From contig CM064665.1 of the NCBI GenBank assembly GCA_032717465.1, positions 26,251,511 through 26,315,510 of the forward strand: 64,000 nt of DNA, in the 5' to 3' direction. Source of the DNA: Coenobita brevimanus (Eukaryota; Arthropoda; Malacostraca; Decapoda; Coenobitidae). This document shows, piece after piece, positions 40,647-51,879 of this stretch. The notes under the pieces were generated by a model. That model was given only the letters and a program-made list of their open reading frames with translations. It was not told the DNA's origin and searched no databases. The first letter of the stretch is position 1. Each line of letters begins with the position of its first letter. A program made the position numbers and the translations under genes.

Positions 40647-41258
40647 AGATTTTAACCCTTAACCCCTTGTACCCCTTGAGGGTTACATTAGAATAGCTTA
40701 AACTGAGGTTATGTTGAGCTGCTTAAGTTAAATAGGTTCTTGGAGGGAATAGTTTTCAGGGCTTCTAGCCTTTGGTACCATTTGCCTTGCATTAAAAAAA
40801 GAAAAAAGTGAATTCACTATCCATCGGCTGTGGATTAACCCAAGCAGTGCGAGGGTGCTGTCATACTGAAAGGGTTAAATAAATCAGTTAGCCTTAAACT
40901 TGGTAATTCATTCCTTGAGGTCACAAGAGAATTTCCACCAAAGCCCTTCAATAATTATTAATTGATTTTCCTTGAGGCAGTCATTGTACCTTGTGACTCT
41001 CACTTTCTAATCAGTTTTGGGGCCAGAGCATAATCTGATAATGGTTGAGTAAATATGATATAGGCCATAATTTTTTCTGGAGTTCTGGCACCCCAAAATT
41101 GCCACTGCAACCCAGCGTAAAACCTCCAGTATTTAAAGTACATAAAATAATCAGTTTTTAGTTGTCTCTATACTTAAAGCTCAGTCTGGTTTACCTCAAA
41201 GCTTGTGTGTGGTTTGGGCTTCTGGCTCCAAGGGTGAAGGGGTTAAGGGTTAAAATCT
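40647..41258. mobile_element. MITE-like element with 22-bp inverted ends
   Basis: AGATTTTAACCCTTAACCCC at the left end is mirrored exactly at 41237-41258 (22 bp each). No clear target duplication. It contains a LINE-4 3' UTR piece (40725-40800). If the exon at 40559 is real, this element lies in its 3' UTR. Confidence 0.5.
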
Positions 41259-41409
41259 AAACATCTCATGAGGTGTTAGCCTTTATGTAACTTTCTACTG
41301 CTCTGTGTGCATGGTGACTGAAAGTTCAATAAAGTGTGTGCATGGAATTTTTATGAAATGAAGAAAATGTGCAAAGAACTGCTAATACTATCATCCTGAC
41401 CCTGGTGGT

Positions 41410-41590
41410 ATTAGTTGAAGTCCCAGATTCAACTGAACATGAACATGGTAGACTGCAGGCTGAAGGTGCCCTCATCTTGCAGTCACCAGTCACCCCCTGG
41501 GGACAGTGAGAAAGTTGAGAGACGTTTTTCTAACCAGGCAGGTCCACTTCCTGTTTATATCAGTGGCATTGCTTGAATGCATCTGTCGTC
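41410..41590 (+). repeat. Family G copy 6
   Basis: GAACATGGTAGACTGCAGGC, TGCAGTCACCAGTCACCCC, TTTATATCAGTGGCATTGC. Confidence 0.65.
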
Positions 41591-41659
41591 AGCATCATTC
41601 TGACCCTAATTCCCACATATAAAGGCTGAGGTAAGTTTGAGAGATGGGGTAATTAAAAG

Positions 41660-41860
41660 TCTATCTATCTATCTATATACCTAGGCTGCTTCCCCCAAGG
41701 AAAGGGAGGTAGCCGAGACAGGACGACTCACTCTCCATTTACTCATCCATTCAAACACATTCATTTGCATCTTAGCCCCAAAGGGGAGAACGGACAGATC
41801 CTCACCGCATCACACCGCACAAGGGTCAACTGGGCAAATGCAATCAGTAAATATAAAAAG
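41660..41860. other. ATCT run and unplaced repeat-like block
   Basis: ATCTATCTATCTATATACC is followed by GCTGCTTCCCCCAAGGAAAG and GGAGGTAGCCGAGACAGGAC. The start resembles a microsatellite-tailed retroelement end, but there is no second copy in the window. Confidence 0.4.
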
Positions 41861-41879
41861 TAAGACCTATCAACGGCAT

Positions 41880-42190
41880 GTTCAGTGAAATGGACCACAC
41901 ACATTCACACACCATTCTAGCCATCAGTTCTCTGTAGAACTAGCAACCTAACCACCCAAGAAGTCCATTTCTCATGCAATCATCATCTAAATCCCAATTC
42001 CCAATCAAGTTGAGGTGAGGTAGTGTACAGAAACTTTATGAACAGCATGCTCAATGTGGGCCACACACACTCGTTCAAAGACCATTCAATACTCCAGAAA
42101 CCCGTTATAATCAGAGAACATAAAAAGGTTGATCTAGCAGAGTACTGTAATGACCTGTGGAATGGGCCACACGGCAAATCCTGGTTGTGT
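41880..42190 (+). repeat. Family H, two tandem copies
   Basis: GTGAAATGGACCACACACAT..ACCATTCTAG at 41887 and CAATGTGGGCCACACACACT..ACCATTCAAT at 42052, each followed by unrelated tails. Confidence 0.6.
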
Positions 42191-42194
42191 AAGT

Positions 42195-42420
42195 CTAGTG
42201 AGCCTCAGTTCTGGGGTGGGAGCAAGTCTCCTCAGTTACTATAGCCAGTTTATTTTAATCTGAGGGAATTGGGCCTTTCCCACAGCTCTTCATACTAAGT
42301 TTGTTGTCTGAAATCCATTGAGCATTGAGTTGGAGGTAGGAATGAGTCTCTATGGTTACTACTCAAATGCCTGGCCATCTTGAAGGGAGCGATATGTCAG
42401 ACTAGAGCAAGTACTTCGTA
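42195..42420 (+). repeat. Family D fragment
   Basis: GGTAGGAATGAGTCTCTATGG, TTACTACTCAAATGCCTGGCC. Confidence 0.55.
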
Positions 42421-43660
42421 GGGAGTTTTAAATAGGTTAGGAAGAGTACTCAAGTACTGTAATAGGAGTTGACAGGGCCTTGGGTTCATGTACTCTCTCT
42501 CAAGCTGAAGAAGAAATGCATGGAAGTAGCATGAATAAAATATCAGATATAAGGTGTCAGCACAAAGACCCAAAGATAGTACAGTATTAGCTTGTACTGC
42601 AGTTTTAACCCCTTGCCTCCAGTGGCAAACTTACCATTTTATTCACACTACTTTCAGACAGTGTTATGTAGCATGGGAGAGTTTTTGAACTTGAGGGATT
42701 GCACAGCATTCATGAAACTGTTAAGTAGAAGAACTGAGTAAAGTTGCTTGGAGTGACTGAAGTGCAGGGTTTACATAGAGCCATCATTAAGTATTCTACC
42801 TTCAGACAATGTAATTCAGTAAGGGAGAGAGACTTGAGAGGCTACAAATACTCTTTATTAACTAATACAGTAGGAGAGAAAAGTTAAATCAAATCATTGG
42901 AGGCACCAGGAGTAAACTTTAATGTCAATAGTGAAGGGATTGAATTTGTGTGTGCGTAGGTGTATCTTAAAATATAAGAGCTTTATATCGTACACATTGA
43001 GTTCATATTTTTACCATTAGAGTCTACAGAATGACTGAAACAGTTCATTAGTGATTATTATATGATACTTCATCTGTGTATCATAATACTAGGTTCACAT
43101 CAACTTGGGAGAGGTGTCTGACCTCATTGGCAGAATAAGACAGTGCTGTAGTTCTACATCCCTCCCATGAAACGTTGTGAGTAGTTTTATATGCTAATTT
43201 TAATCTCAAGTAACAGCTTGGCATTAAAGATGGAGAGATGCCAGTTTTAAGCCTAGTTAGAATGGATAGAATGTAGGGTTTTGAGTATATTCAAATGTGG
43301 ATTGGAGTCAGCCTTTCAACCTTACCATTTTTAAGTCTCAGTTGGAATTTCTTCATTCTCAAAGTTCTTAGAGGGTACGACCATTGAGTGCTGTTTCCTT
43401 TGCGGTTTATGTTTTTGTACTCGTATTAGAAAAGTTCCATTAAAGAATTTGCATCATGTATCTTTAGTTTCTGTGTCATTCTGTGTTCTAACAGTGTGAA
43501 ATGTAAAGCTGATATGTTAAAGTCCTGCCATTGGATAATATGGTATTATTCTAAGTATGGCAGGACCTTAAGTTTTTAATGTATGTACTTGCCAGAGGTT
43601 GTTGTTCTACCAGGAAGTGGCCTCGTCATCTGTCTTATTATTCCACTATATGGTGTCTTA
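42420..43660. other. Unique-looking AT-rich sequence
   Basis: No exons with paired splice signals, RNA genes or repeat families recognised over about 1.2 kb. Confidence 0.4.
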
Positions 43661-43689
43661 ATCTTTGATCCTTTCAGGTCTTGTTTCGT

Positions 43690-44335
43690 TCACTTTGTCT
43701 TTTTGTTTCTCTCTCCCTCTGTTTAAATATGTTTCTCTCTTCCTGTGTATACATATTTCTCCATTCCTGTGTGTGTTGATTCATATGTTTCTCTTCCTTT
43801 GTATATTGTTATATTGTCATATGTTTCTGTATCTTCACTCTCTGTTCCACTGTATTCTGTCACATGTTTCTATCTCATCTCCCTATCTTCCTTTGTACAT
43901 TCTGTCATGTGTCTTTCTCCTGTACAGTATATTCTGTTCTATGTTTCTGTCTCTCCTCTCTCTCTTTCTCTGTATATTCTGTTGTATGCTTCTATCTCCT
44001 CTCTCTCTTCCTCTGTATATATTGTCAGATGTTTCTCTTCTGTATATTCTGTTGTATGTTTCTATCCCTTCACTTTCTTTTCCTCTGTACAGGATAATTC
44101 CATCACGTTTCTTTCTCCTCTTTCTCTCTCTCTTCCTCTCTCTCTTCCTCTATATATTCTGTTTTATGCTTCTCTCTCCTCTCTCTCTCTTCCTCTATAT
44201 ATTCTGTTTTATGCTTCTCTCTCCTCTCTCTCTCTTCCTCTGTATTTTCTATCATGTGTTCCTCTGTCTCTTTCTCTTCCTCTTTATGTTCTGTCATATG
44301 TTTCTTCCCTCTCTCTCTCTTTCTCTCTCTCCCAT
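43690..44335. repeat. Pyrimidine-rich ~50-bp minisatellite
   Basis: Units of TTCCTCTGTATATTCTGT, TGTATGTTTCTATC and TCCTCTCTCTC, the cleanest copies at 44140-44240. The 227- and 255-codon frames across it (Ser-Leu-Tyr-Cys rich) are translations of the repeat. Confidence 0.9.
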
Positions 44336-44628
44336 ACTATCATCATAGGTGTAACTACTAGGGAAGTAAAAGTCCTAAGTACAACAGTATACATTTATTG
44401 TAAACAAGTTTATATATACATGTACAATGTGCTCACCCTTGTGAGTGAAGGGACATACAAGCATAATAAATATAAACAAACAATTACCTGGTTTGAAGTC
44501 CTGTGTGTGTAGAATCTGAAATAAAATAGTTACCCCTGAAAAAGAAATATAATAGTTACCCCTGAAATATAAGAGAAAACGTATTAGTTGAAGGAACTCA
44601 TTCACACTGATGTGCAGGGGTGGGGTAG

Positions 44629-44992
44629 CCTGGCCAGCTCCAGCTGCACCTCCACCAGGGTGTCTGACCCAGTCACTCACCCCAGCCAGCAGGGTGGAGC
44701 CCAGTGAGTGGAGGGTGTGGTAGTTGGCAGTAGCTGCTGCTACTGCCAGCCACCACACCCTCCACTCACTGGGCTCCACCACAGCACAGATAGTGGTGGT
44801 GGTGGTGGTGGGAGTGTGAGTGTATGTTTGGATGTATGTGTGTGTGGCTCAGCTGCCACACACACACACATCTAGAACACTCCCACTCCCACCACCACCA
44901 CCACCACCATCTTGGCTGGGGTGAGTGACTGGGTCAGACACCCTGGTGGAAGTGTTGGGCCGGGGGGGGGTAAACCCACTGGAGCTGGCCAG
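44629..44992. repeat. Three-stem palindrome (T-shaped cruciform candidate)
   Basis: The outer stem pairs 44629-44688 (CCTGGCCAGCTCCAG.. to ..CACCCCAGCC) with 44914-44992, interrupted by about 20 extra bases in the right arm. Inside are two adjacent hairpins. 44694-44779 has 41-bp arms (GTGGAGCCCAGTGAGTGGAG..) around a TGCT loop with three mismatches. 44790-44910 has arms of GGTGGTGGTGGTGGGAGTG and a GT/CA stem. No coding function is evident; minus-strand frames read across it by chance. Confidence 0.92.
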
Positions 44993-45600
44993 GCGGGGGA
45001 AGGGAAAGGCGGTAAAGCTGGGAGGAGGAGAGAGAAGCAATGGGTTGGGGCCGAGATGGGGAAACAGATTGCCCCGCCGGCAAGGCCAACCCCGTATAAT
45101 CCCGTTAGGGATTGGGTAATCTGGCCCTATCTAAACCCCTGCCCACCCTTCCCTCCCCTCCTCCCAGCCCTTCCCCTTCCCCCACCACCCCTGCACATCA
45201 TGGCTCATATTCCCACTGGTTAAGGACACTCCCTACCACCTCACCCTTGCCAGATTATTTATACATATTGACAACAGTGTAATATGCAAAATAAACCATA
45301 AGGGAAGAGGTGGTAGTGAGGCCTTAAGCCAATGAGAATACAAGCCACAACCACACACACACACACACACACAGAAGGAGAGAAAGGAAGAGGGTAGAGG
45401 GAAGGTTGGTGACTCCTGGGCAGCCACTGCTGGGATGTTAGGTTGGCCCCCAGTTGGAAAGAGGAAGGAGAGATGGAGGGAAGGAAGAAGGTAAGGATGA
45501 AGGATGGGAAAGGAAGGATTGGGAAGGACTGAGGGAGAGGATGAAGTCTGCAGCCACCTGAAAAGAAAAGAGAAACTGCTAGTACACATGTTGAAACAGT
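44993..45600. other. GC-rich flank, CA run and purine-rich tract
   Basis: GC-rich sequence to about 45225, a CA run at 45350-45373, then GGAA-type purine-rich sequence at 45375-45545. No exon is supported. A hairpin-like CCCCGCCGG lies near 45073. Confidence 0.5.
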
Positions 45601-45714
45601 GTAAAGTTACCCCTTCAGCCTATGTTGTGTCATTTTCTTTTTATTCCTGCTAGCCACAGACAGTTTAGGAATTATGCCACTCCTACAATCTTAGAGTTGT
45701 GGTTGCATGACAGT

Positions 45715-45870
45715 GAGTTATCGGGTACAACTGTCTTCTTGGTTACTAGTCAAATTTACCCTCCACTCTTGACTACACCTGGCCATCAACTTGACCAAAA
45801 GGGCTTAGGGGTCTTTGGTGAAAACACAGTGACTACAGATAAGCTACAGCCCTCACTAATCCTCTCATTA
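45715..45870 (+). repeat. Family D fragment
   Basis: TTGGTTACTAGTCAAATTTA, CCCTCCACTCTTGACTACAC, AAAAGGGCTTAGGGGTCTTT. Confidence 0.6.
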
Positions 45871-46044
45871 TCAGAAGTCTCCCTTAAGCTGAATCAAATC
45901 ATCCTGTGGTACCAAGAGTAAGACTTTTTCTGGGGTGAAGTAAGCACCTAATATCAATATAATTATAAAGCTCCTACTCTCATCCTAACCCAATATCACA
46001 GGTATGAGGAATGGAAAATTGCAACACAATGTTCTAGATAACAG

Positions 46045-46226
46045 AGGAGACTTCATAACACCTGTTCCTTAGCTATTTATTATCCCTAATATACCTTAAC
46101 ATTCTCCTGTATGCTATTTATGTCATCTTAATATCAATGTACTTTGCTTCAATAACATATAAGATGATACTGAGGTATAATATGTTAGACAAACTGCTAG
46201 AGAAGAAGTGTTAAGACAACCACAAA
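46045..46226. mobile_element. Family P MITE copy 6
   Basis: GAGACTTCATAACACCTGTTC at the left and AGAAGAAGTGTTAAGACAACC at the right; diverged, interior ACATATAAGATGATACTGAG. Confidence 0.6.
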
Positions 46227-46472
46227 GCCACTCAGAATATAACCTACAGTCCTATGATATAACTGGTAATGACTCACGAAACTTGGGGGATAAGAGTGTA
46301 TGAGGATGGTATGATGTTGAAACTGTTGGTAGAATGACATGGGGAAGATGCCTGTTGGTCTACTAGAGCTCATGGGCCAGAATGAACTGTGGCTTACATA
46401 TGGTTCAAATCGTATAGATGACTGAAGATTATTATATCACATACAATGCTACCAGGGGCATACGTCAGTCTC

Positions 46473-46596
46473 TATCTATCTACCTATAGCCAGACACCTG
46501 AATACCACAAAGAAATTGCCTCCATGTTGCCCTGTCCCCAGTCATTTCTCAGTCCTCCCCTCAGCTCACACCTCCCTCTCTCATACACCTCTCCAC
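46473..46596 (-). mobile_element. LINE-2 3' fragment r
   Basis: TATCTATCTACCTATAGCCA, GAAATTGCCTCCATGTTGCC, CTCTCATACACCTCTCCAC; 8-bp target duplication TCAGTCTC at 46465-46472 and 46597-46604. Confidence 0.9.
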
Positions 46597-46609
46597 TCAG
46601 TCTCCTACC

Positions 46610-47150
46610 CTAAAATGTTCTGGACCATTGCAACTTAGTCTTATGCCCCTGTGCTCTGAAAACAACTTGGGATGGGAAGTTCTTCATACCTCATGACTTG
46701 AACCTTACCAACTTAGCTAACTTGGCCTAAAACTGCCATTAATCTATCTTGAATACTTAGTTAAAACACTTTATTAACACTAGAATATGACGCTAGTTAC
46801 CAAACTGTATTACAAAAAGAAGCCAGAACCACAACATTATCTGATTCTCCCAATGAACCAGCCAAACTAAGCCAAGAAAGGACTAAAACCTGGATTAAGA
46901 TCAGAGAGCTACAGTCACCACCCCACTCCAAACCAAACACTCCTCTCCACCCACACCAACCGTTGTTTCCTTCCTCACCTCTGAACCTGCATCTTACTGC
47001 CCTACCTACAACACTCATCTCCATAGCCTATACTTCCCCTGCTACAGTCCACATTTCACAGCCTAGCATTGGGCACCTGCTCTTCTGTAAAGGGTTGGAT
47101 AACAGATGGGTGGTAGCAAAAATAAAACAATACTGATGTCCTGACTAAGA
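46610..47150. other. Family A remnant and unique sequence
   Basis: 46735-46800 (ATCTATCTTGAATACTTAG, ATGACGCTAGTTAC) resembles family A. The rest shows nothing recognisable. Confidence 0.45.
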
Positions 47151-47159
47151 AGCCCCATC

Positions 47160-47595
47160 TAGGGACCCTACACTCACCAGGTGAGGTAGTACAGGGTTAA
47201 ATGATAGATGGACTGCCTAACCCCAGGGGACACACGTGATGGGACAGCAGCACGTTGAATGATGCATGGATCGCCTAGCTCAGGGCCTTTAAACTCATGA
47301 TGGGGAAGTAAAGAACTGAATGATGGATGGATGGCCTAGCTTAGGGTCTCCCTTCACTCCTGGTGAGGCACTCAGGAGCTGAATGATAGATGGGTGGTGG
47401 CAAAAACTGATGTCCTGATTCAATAGTCTAGCTTCAGACTCCTACATTCTTCATGGTATGATGGATGGATGGCCTAGTCTCAGCCTCCTGCACTCCTGAA
47501 GGGACAATAAAGGACTGGATGATACACAAATGGCCTCACCTCGGCCCCCTACACTCCTAATGGATTGGACGATGATTGGATGGTGAAAAGAATAA
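47160..47595. repeat. Degenerate ~62-bp tandem array derived from the SINE-X tail
   Basis: Six to seven units share GGCCTAGCTCAGG, CTCCTGCACTCCT, GATGGGG and TGAATGATGGATGGATGG. These are the last ~60 bases of SINE-X (TTGCCTAGCC, TCCTACGCTCCTCATGGGGC, TTGGATGATGGATGG). Confidence 0.75.
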
Positions 47596-47784
47596 AACAG
47601 AAATGACATCCTCAGGCTGAAGAGGTAAATGCCTATTCCTTTCTATTGTCAAAAACTGGGCAAATATGACTGTGTAAATCAGATTATCAAAAAATTTATG
47701 TATCATACTATATTACTGAAGAAAAACTGGAAGCAACCTAACAATGCTGCCAAAACATGGGTGCTCAACCTTTTTAGCCAAATG

Positions 47785-48250
47785 GACCAACTTCCTATAT
47801 AACAGACTTGGTGGCAACTTCCTACTCAAACAGACTTGGTGGCAACTTCCTACTCAAACAGACTTGGTGGCAACTTCCTACTCAAACAGACTTGGTGGCA
47901 ACTTCCTATATAAACAGACTTGGTGGCAACTTCCTATATAAACAGACTTGGTGGGAACTTCCTATATAAACAGACTTGGTGGGAACTTCCTATATAAACA
48001 GACTTGGTGGCAACTTCCTATATAAACAGACTTGGTGGCAACTTCCTATATAAACAGACTTGGTGGGAACTTCCTATATAAACAGACTTGGTGGGAACTT
48101 CCTATATAAAGAGACTTGGTGGGAACTTCCTATATAAACAGACTTGGTGGGAACTTCCTATATAAACAGACTTGGTGGGAACTTCCTATATAAACAGACT
48201 TGGTGGGAACTTCCTATATAAACAGACTTGGTGGAAGGTTCATATTCAAA
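47785..48250. repeat. 31-bp minisatellite, about 15 copies
   Basis: Unit CAGACTTGGTGGGAACTTCC plus TATATAAA, with subtypes ACTCAAA (first copies) and GGCAACTT. It begins and ends in partly matching unique sequence. Confidence 0.95.
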
Positions 48251-48409
48251 CTTGGTGGGAATTTCTTATTACAACAGCCTTGGCAGACTGCACTGCTGCT
48301 GTCAACTTTACCTATAATTATACTGGTACAAGTAATTCCATTTTACAGGTGATAGGGAGGCACTTCTTATGGCGGCATGAATAAAATCCGGCAGTTCTGA
48401 TGCCCACTT

Positions 48410-48540
48410 GTATGAATGTCCCTCGGTTCCCTTCCAGACCCCTTAAAGAGAGATGAACTGCAGGAAGGGGTAAACTCCAGCCTGCAGTCCACTGAGTTCA
48501 TGTTCAAATGACCTGGGGCCACAACAACAACAACAACAAC
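48410..48540 (-). repeat. Family G copy 7
   Basis: TGAACTGCAGGAAGGGGTAA, CAGCCTGCAGTCCACTGAG, ATGACCTGGGGCCACAACAA, followed by an AAC run. Confidence 0.75.
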
Positions 48541-48699
48541 AGTACAGATTAATATTCAAGTGCTGGTGACTCCAAACCAATATATGATGCAGCATTTTTC
48601 ACTTGGAGGGACCTGAACATATTCTTCCAACGGATCCAACATGACTGATTGAGCACCCATTCTAAATAATCCTATTTGGCATAAGACAGTACAGGGGTA

Positions 48700-48760
48700 T
48701 ACAGTATATATGTATGTATGCATGTAAAGTATATATGCATGTATGTATGCATGTATCATT
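48700..48760. repeat. TATG/CATG microsatellite
   Basis: TGTATGTATGCATG units. A second GTAT run lies at 49235-49280. Confidence 0.9.
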
Positions 48761-48764
48761 TAAT

Positions 48765-49217
48765 TTCATTTATAAAGGCTCCAACACACTTGCATGTATC
48801 GGCCTTGGTCACCTAAAGGTGGCTCTCCATGCTGCTTGATCTCTGGCAGCATCCCTACTGAGTCCCTTATTCCTGAGGTCACACTCTATGACCTCATCCC
48901 CGGTCTTTTGGTCTGCCTCTCGCAACCCTACCCCCAACGTTAACACTTCTCACTTTCTGCACAAAATTGTCATCCCCGATCCTCTCCACATGCCCAAACC
49001 ATCTCAATTTACCTCTCCTCATCACACCACCAATACACTCCAGCCCCATCCTTCCTCTTAACTCTTCCATCATAAACCCAGCCCCCCCAAGGCCTCACAT
49101 TAAACGATGCACTGCACATCCACCTAATAACTGTCATTTCTGTATGTTAGATCCTGCAGATATCCTCCTTCTTTACTGCCCAGGTCTCACTACCATGCAG
49201 CATTATGCACCTAACAC
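48765..49217 (-). pseudogene. LINE-3 copy 3
   Basis: Inverted LINE-3: CGGCCTTGGTCACCTAAAGG and CTCCATGCTGCTTGATC (3' end), CATGCCCAAACCATCTCAAT, CACCACCAATACACTCCAGC (the GLECIGVV codons, one copy only), CTCACTACCATGCAGCATTA. Frames are broken. It is useful as the unexpanded comparison for the array at 21134-21718. Confidence 0.9.
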
Positions 49218-49424
49218 ATGCATAAATGAACTGAAGTATGTATGTATGTATGTAATATATGTATGTATGTATGTATGTATGCAAATCAACTGTGGAAGGC
49301 AGCCTAAACTCCTTAAATTCAGGTGAAGTCCTTTTCCATTAACTCTTGCAGCTAAGAAACAATTTTATTCAGCACAGGACAGGCACTGTTTATTGATGGG
49401 TTTTATTACTGCTATACTGTTAGT

Positions 49425-49600
49425 GAGGGATGCCTTCATGGGGTGGCACTGATATGGCTGGGTAACTGCACAGACTGGTTATACAAATGTCCCTCCAATC
49501 CCTCCCTGAAAGAAGGTTGGTGGATTGCAGGAAAAAGGAAACTTCAGCCTGCAGTCCACTAGGTCCACATTCAGATGAGTCTGGGGTTGCATGAAATACT
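49425..49600 (-). repeat. Family G copy 8
   Basis: GCCTTCATGGGGTGGCACTG, TACAAATGTCCCTCC, CAGCCTGCAGTCCACTAGG. Confidence 0.75.
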
Positions 49601-49810
49601 ACCAGTACTATTATGAATGCATCTAACCCCTCCATTTTAAATACTCTCTCTCAAGCTGAATAAAATCATGTAAAGGCAGCAAGTATAGATTAAAAAGGGC
49701 TTCCCCAGAATCAACAGCTTAATCTTAAACACAACAAAAGCAAGAGCCTCTCACCTTGTACGTCCCTTCAAGCACTGAAATATATGGGTGAGCACATATT
49801 ACATGCTGAC

Positions 49811-49885
49811 CCCTTAACAACTCAAAACATTAATGCTACTGAATTTAAAGCATAGATCAATGAGGGCAGTTGTTAAGGGGTTAAA
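49811..49885. repeat. Short inverted repeat
   Basis: ACCCCTTAACAACT near 49809 and AGTTGTTAAGGGGTTAA near 49869 are complementary, with about a 45-base spacer. Confidence 0.5.
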
Positions 49886-50224
49886 AAATATATACAGAAA
49901 AACTCCATCACATTTCCCAAACAATCAGTCCTCATTAAAACTTATGGCTGAATTCAGAAACATCACAAATTTTCCACATAACACTTACTGTAATTTGGGG
50001 AGAAAATGGCCACACAGCTCTATAGATACCAATGCAATGCAAATTTTACAGGTCAGTTCTTCTTAAGTGGGGTTGGTGGAGGATTAGTGCCCCTCCCTGT
50101 AAAACAATTAACTCGAAGCCCTTGGCCACCCCGTGTGGGATACATGGCGTCTGGCAATGAATGAATGAATGAATGAGTTCTTCTTATTCTGGACTTCATT
50201 AAAAAAAAAAGGAAAAACAAACAA

Positions 50225-50515
50225 ACATTAAAAAGCCAGCAAATTCTCATCCCTTTTCTGTCCAACTCTCTAATGCAAGAGTTAACGGTTACTCCCAGTC
50301 TCTCATTTATGCAACAGGTCAGCTCTGGAACTGTCTCCCTCTGTCTGTATTTCCTGCTGCCTATGATCTCCAGTCTTTCAAACACAGTGTGTCCAGGCAT
50401 CTCAAAATGATCGGATCTTGAATTTGGCTCTCTATTGTATTTTGTTTTTCTCTTGGAGGGAACTGTTACTGCGGGCTCATGGCCTTTGGTTCCTTCTTCC
50501 TCGTATTAAAAAAAA
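50225..50515 (+). mobile_element. LINE-4 3' end, copy 1
   Basis: Plus-strand codons HPFSVQLSNARVNGYSQSLI, YATGQLWNCLPLSVFPAAYD, LQSFKHSVSRHLK, a stop soon after, then a short 3' UTR (TTGGAGGGAACTGTTACTGC, GGCCTTTGGTTCCTTCTTCC) and an A/TA tail. The pattern LWNxLPxxVxPxxYDLQxFK is the usual LINE ORF2 C-terminus. It is 5' truncated. Confidence 0.8.
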
Positions 50516-50529
50516 AATATATATATATA

Positions 50530-51050
50530 ATTCTGTGCTGCTAGAATGAATAAGGGAAAACTGATCAAAGCATGACACCTTTTTAGCTGCAACTGGTAAT
50601 CTGTACAGTAGGTGGTAAACTGCCATATTGCTTTCATAGGTAGCAAAGCAAATCTAAAGACTCAATTCTTTTATAAATTAAAAATTAATCTTGACTTAAT
50701 GGCAACAAAAAATCAAAATTAACCCCTGGGCTGTTCCCAAATATAATAAACTTGATGCATACATTTGGCACATCAGTTTTTGGTTCATTGCCCAATCAGT
50801 ATTTTATGCAGCAATGGAACTTTTTTCTAAGTCAATATTTCAACAAGTTAATAAAGATTTCATGGCAACTATAAATGATATATATGTGACTTATAATGAG
50901 GACTTAAAGTAATGCTGCAGGCCGTCAAATTACTTATTGGTGCAACTATTTGCCTGTGATTGATAGGTCTGCTTGACTAGATAGACTGGGATTACTCAAC
51001 AACAACTATACACATTTACAAGGAATAAAAACAAAGATACAGCTTGGACT
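50530..51050. other. Unique-looking AT-rich sequence
   Basis: No feature recognised. Confidence 0.4.
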
Positions 51051-51054
51051 GTAT

Positions 51055-51240
51055 GAGGGAGGGAATGCCTTCATGTGGTGGCACTGATATACATGGGCAG
51101 CACCACTGCCCTCATTATACAAACATCCTTCAACTCCCTCCATATCCCCCAAAGAGGATAGTGGATTGCAAAGGAAGAGCAATTTTAGTCTGAAGTCCAC
51201 AAGGTTTGAGTTAATGACCCAGAGGCAACAACAGAGTAGC
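51055..51240 (-). repeat. Family G copy 9
   Basis: AATGCCTTCATGTGGTGGCA, TATACAAACATCCTTCAAC, GTGGATTGCAAAGGAAGAGC. Confidence 0.75.
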
Positions 51241-51594
51241 TTGAGCCTGCAGCATTAAGAAGCATGAGAAAAATAAATAATAATAATAATAAATGTAGAA
51301 TGGATGGTATCTTGAAATAGTGGTCCATGGAGTGCAGATGCTATGAGGAGATGATGCTGAGATGATGCTTGCAGTGAAGGGAGGCAGAATAGATGAAGCT
51401 TGTTGTGGTGCTAACACTTCCCAAACTGCTTATTACCTGAAAATATGAAAGACGCACCATTAGACATAAATAAGGTACCAACAAACACTACAGTAAAATC
51501 CATAAACCTTTACATATACAGGTGTCAAATTCTGGGATGGAATGTATTATGTCCTTGTTATTTGTCAGCTTTACTCATCATCCTTGGTGGTGGG

Positions 51595-51815
51595 CAGCAT
51601 GGCCTTCATGTGGTGCTAACACTATAACCTCCTCCCTATCCCCCACAAGGCAGATGGTGAACTATCAAAGGGCAGCTGCCTGGATATATAAATGTCATTC
51701 AGTTCCTTCCATATCCCATAAAAGTAAGATGGTGGACTGCAGGAGGGGAGCAACTTCAGCCTTCAGTCCACATGATTCACACCTCAAATGAACCTGGGGC
51801 CATGGCTACTACTCT
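51595..51815 (-). repeat. Family G copy 10
   Basis: GGCCTTCATGTGGTGCTAAC, CCTCCCTATCCCCCACAAGG, GTGGACTGCAGGAGGGGAGC, AACCTGGGGCCATGG. Confidence 0.75.
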
Positions 51816-51879
51816 TTGAGGAAACTACAAAAAATACAGTTCTAAATATGTCACAAATGTCACCACATAAAGATGAGTA

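Noticed and set aside
43665..44512. Two long Ser/Leu/Tyr/Cys-rich frames resembling a multi-pass membrane protein
   Set aside because: The hydrophobic pattern comes from a CT-rich ~50-bp tandem repeat; no conserved motifs.
44629..44992. Viral terminal hairpin or integrated virus
   Set aside because: Only the fold geometry is suggestive; no replication or capsid-like coding sequence was seen on either side.
49741..49800. 20-bp micro-exon on the minus strand between ATATATTTCAG and GTGAGAGG
   Set aside because: Too short to judge by eye, no neighbouring exons on that strand.
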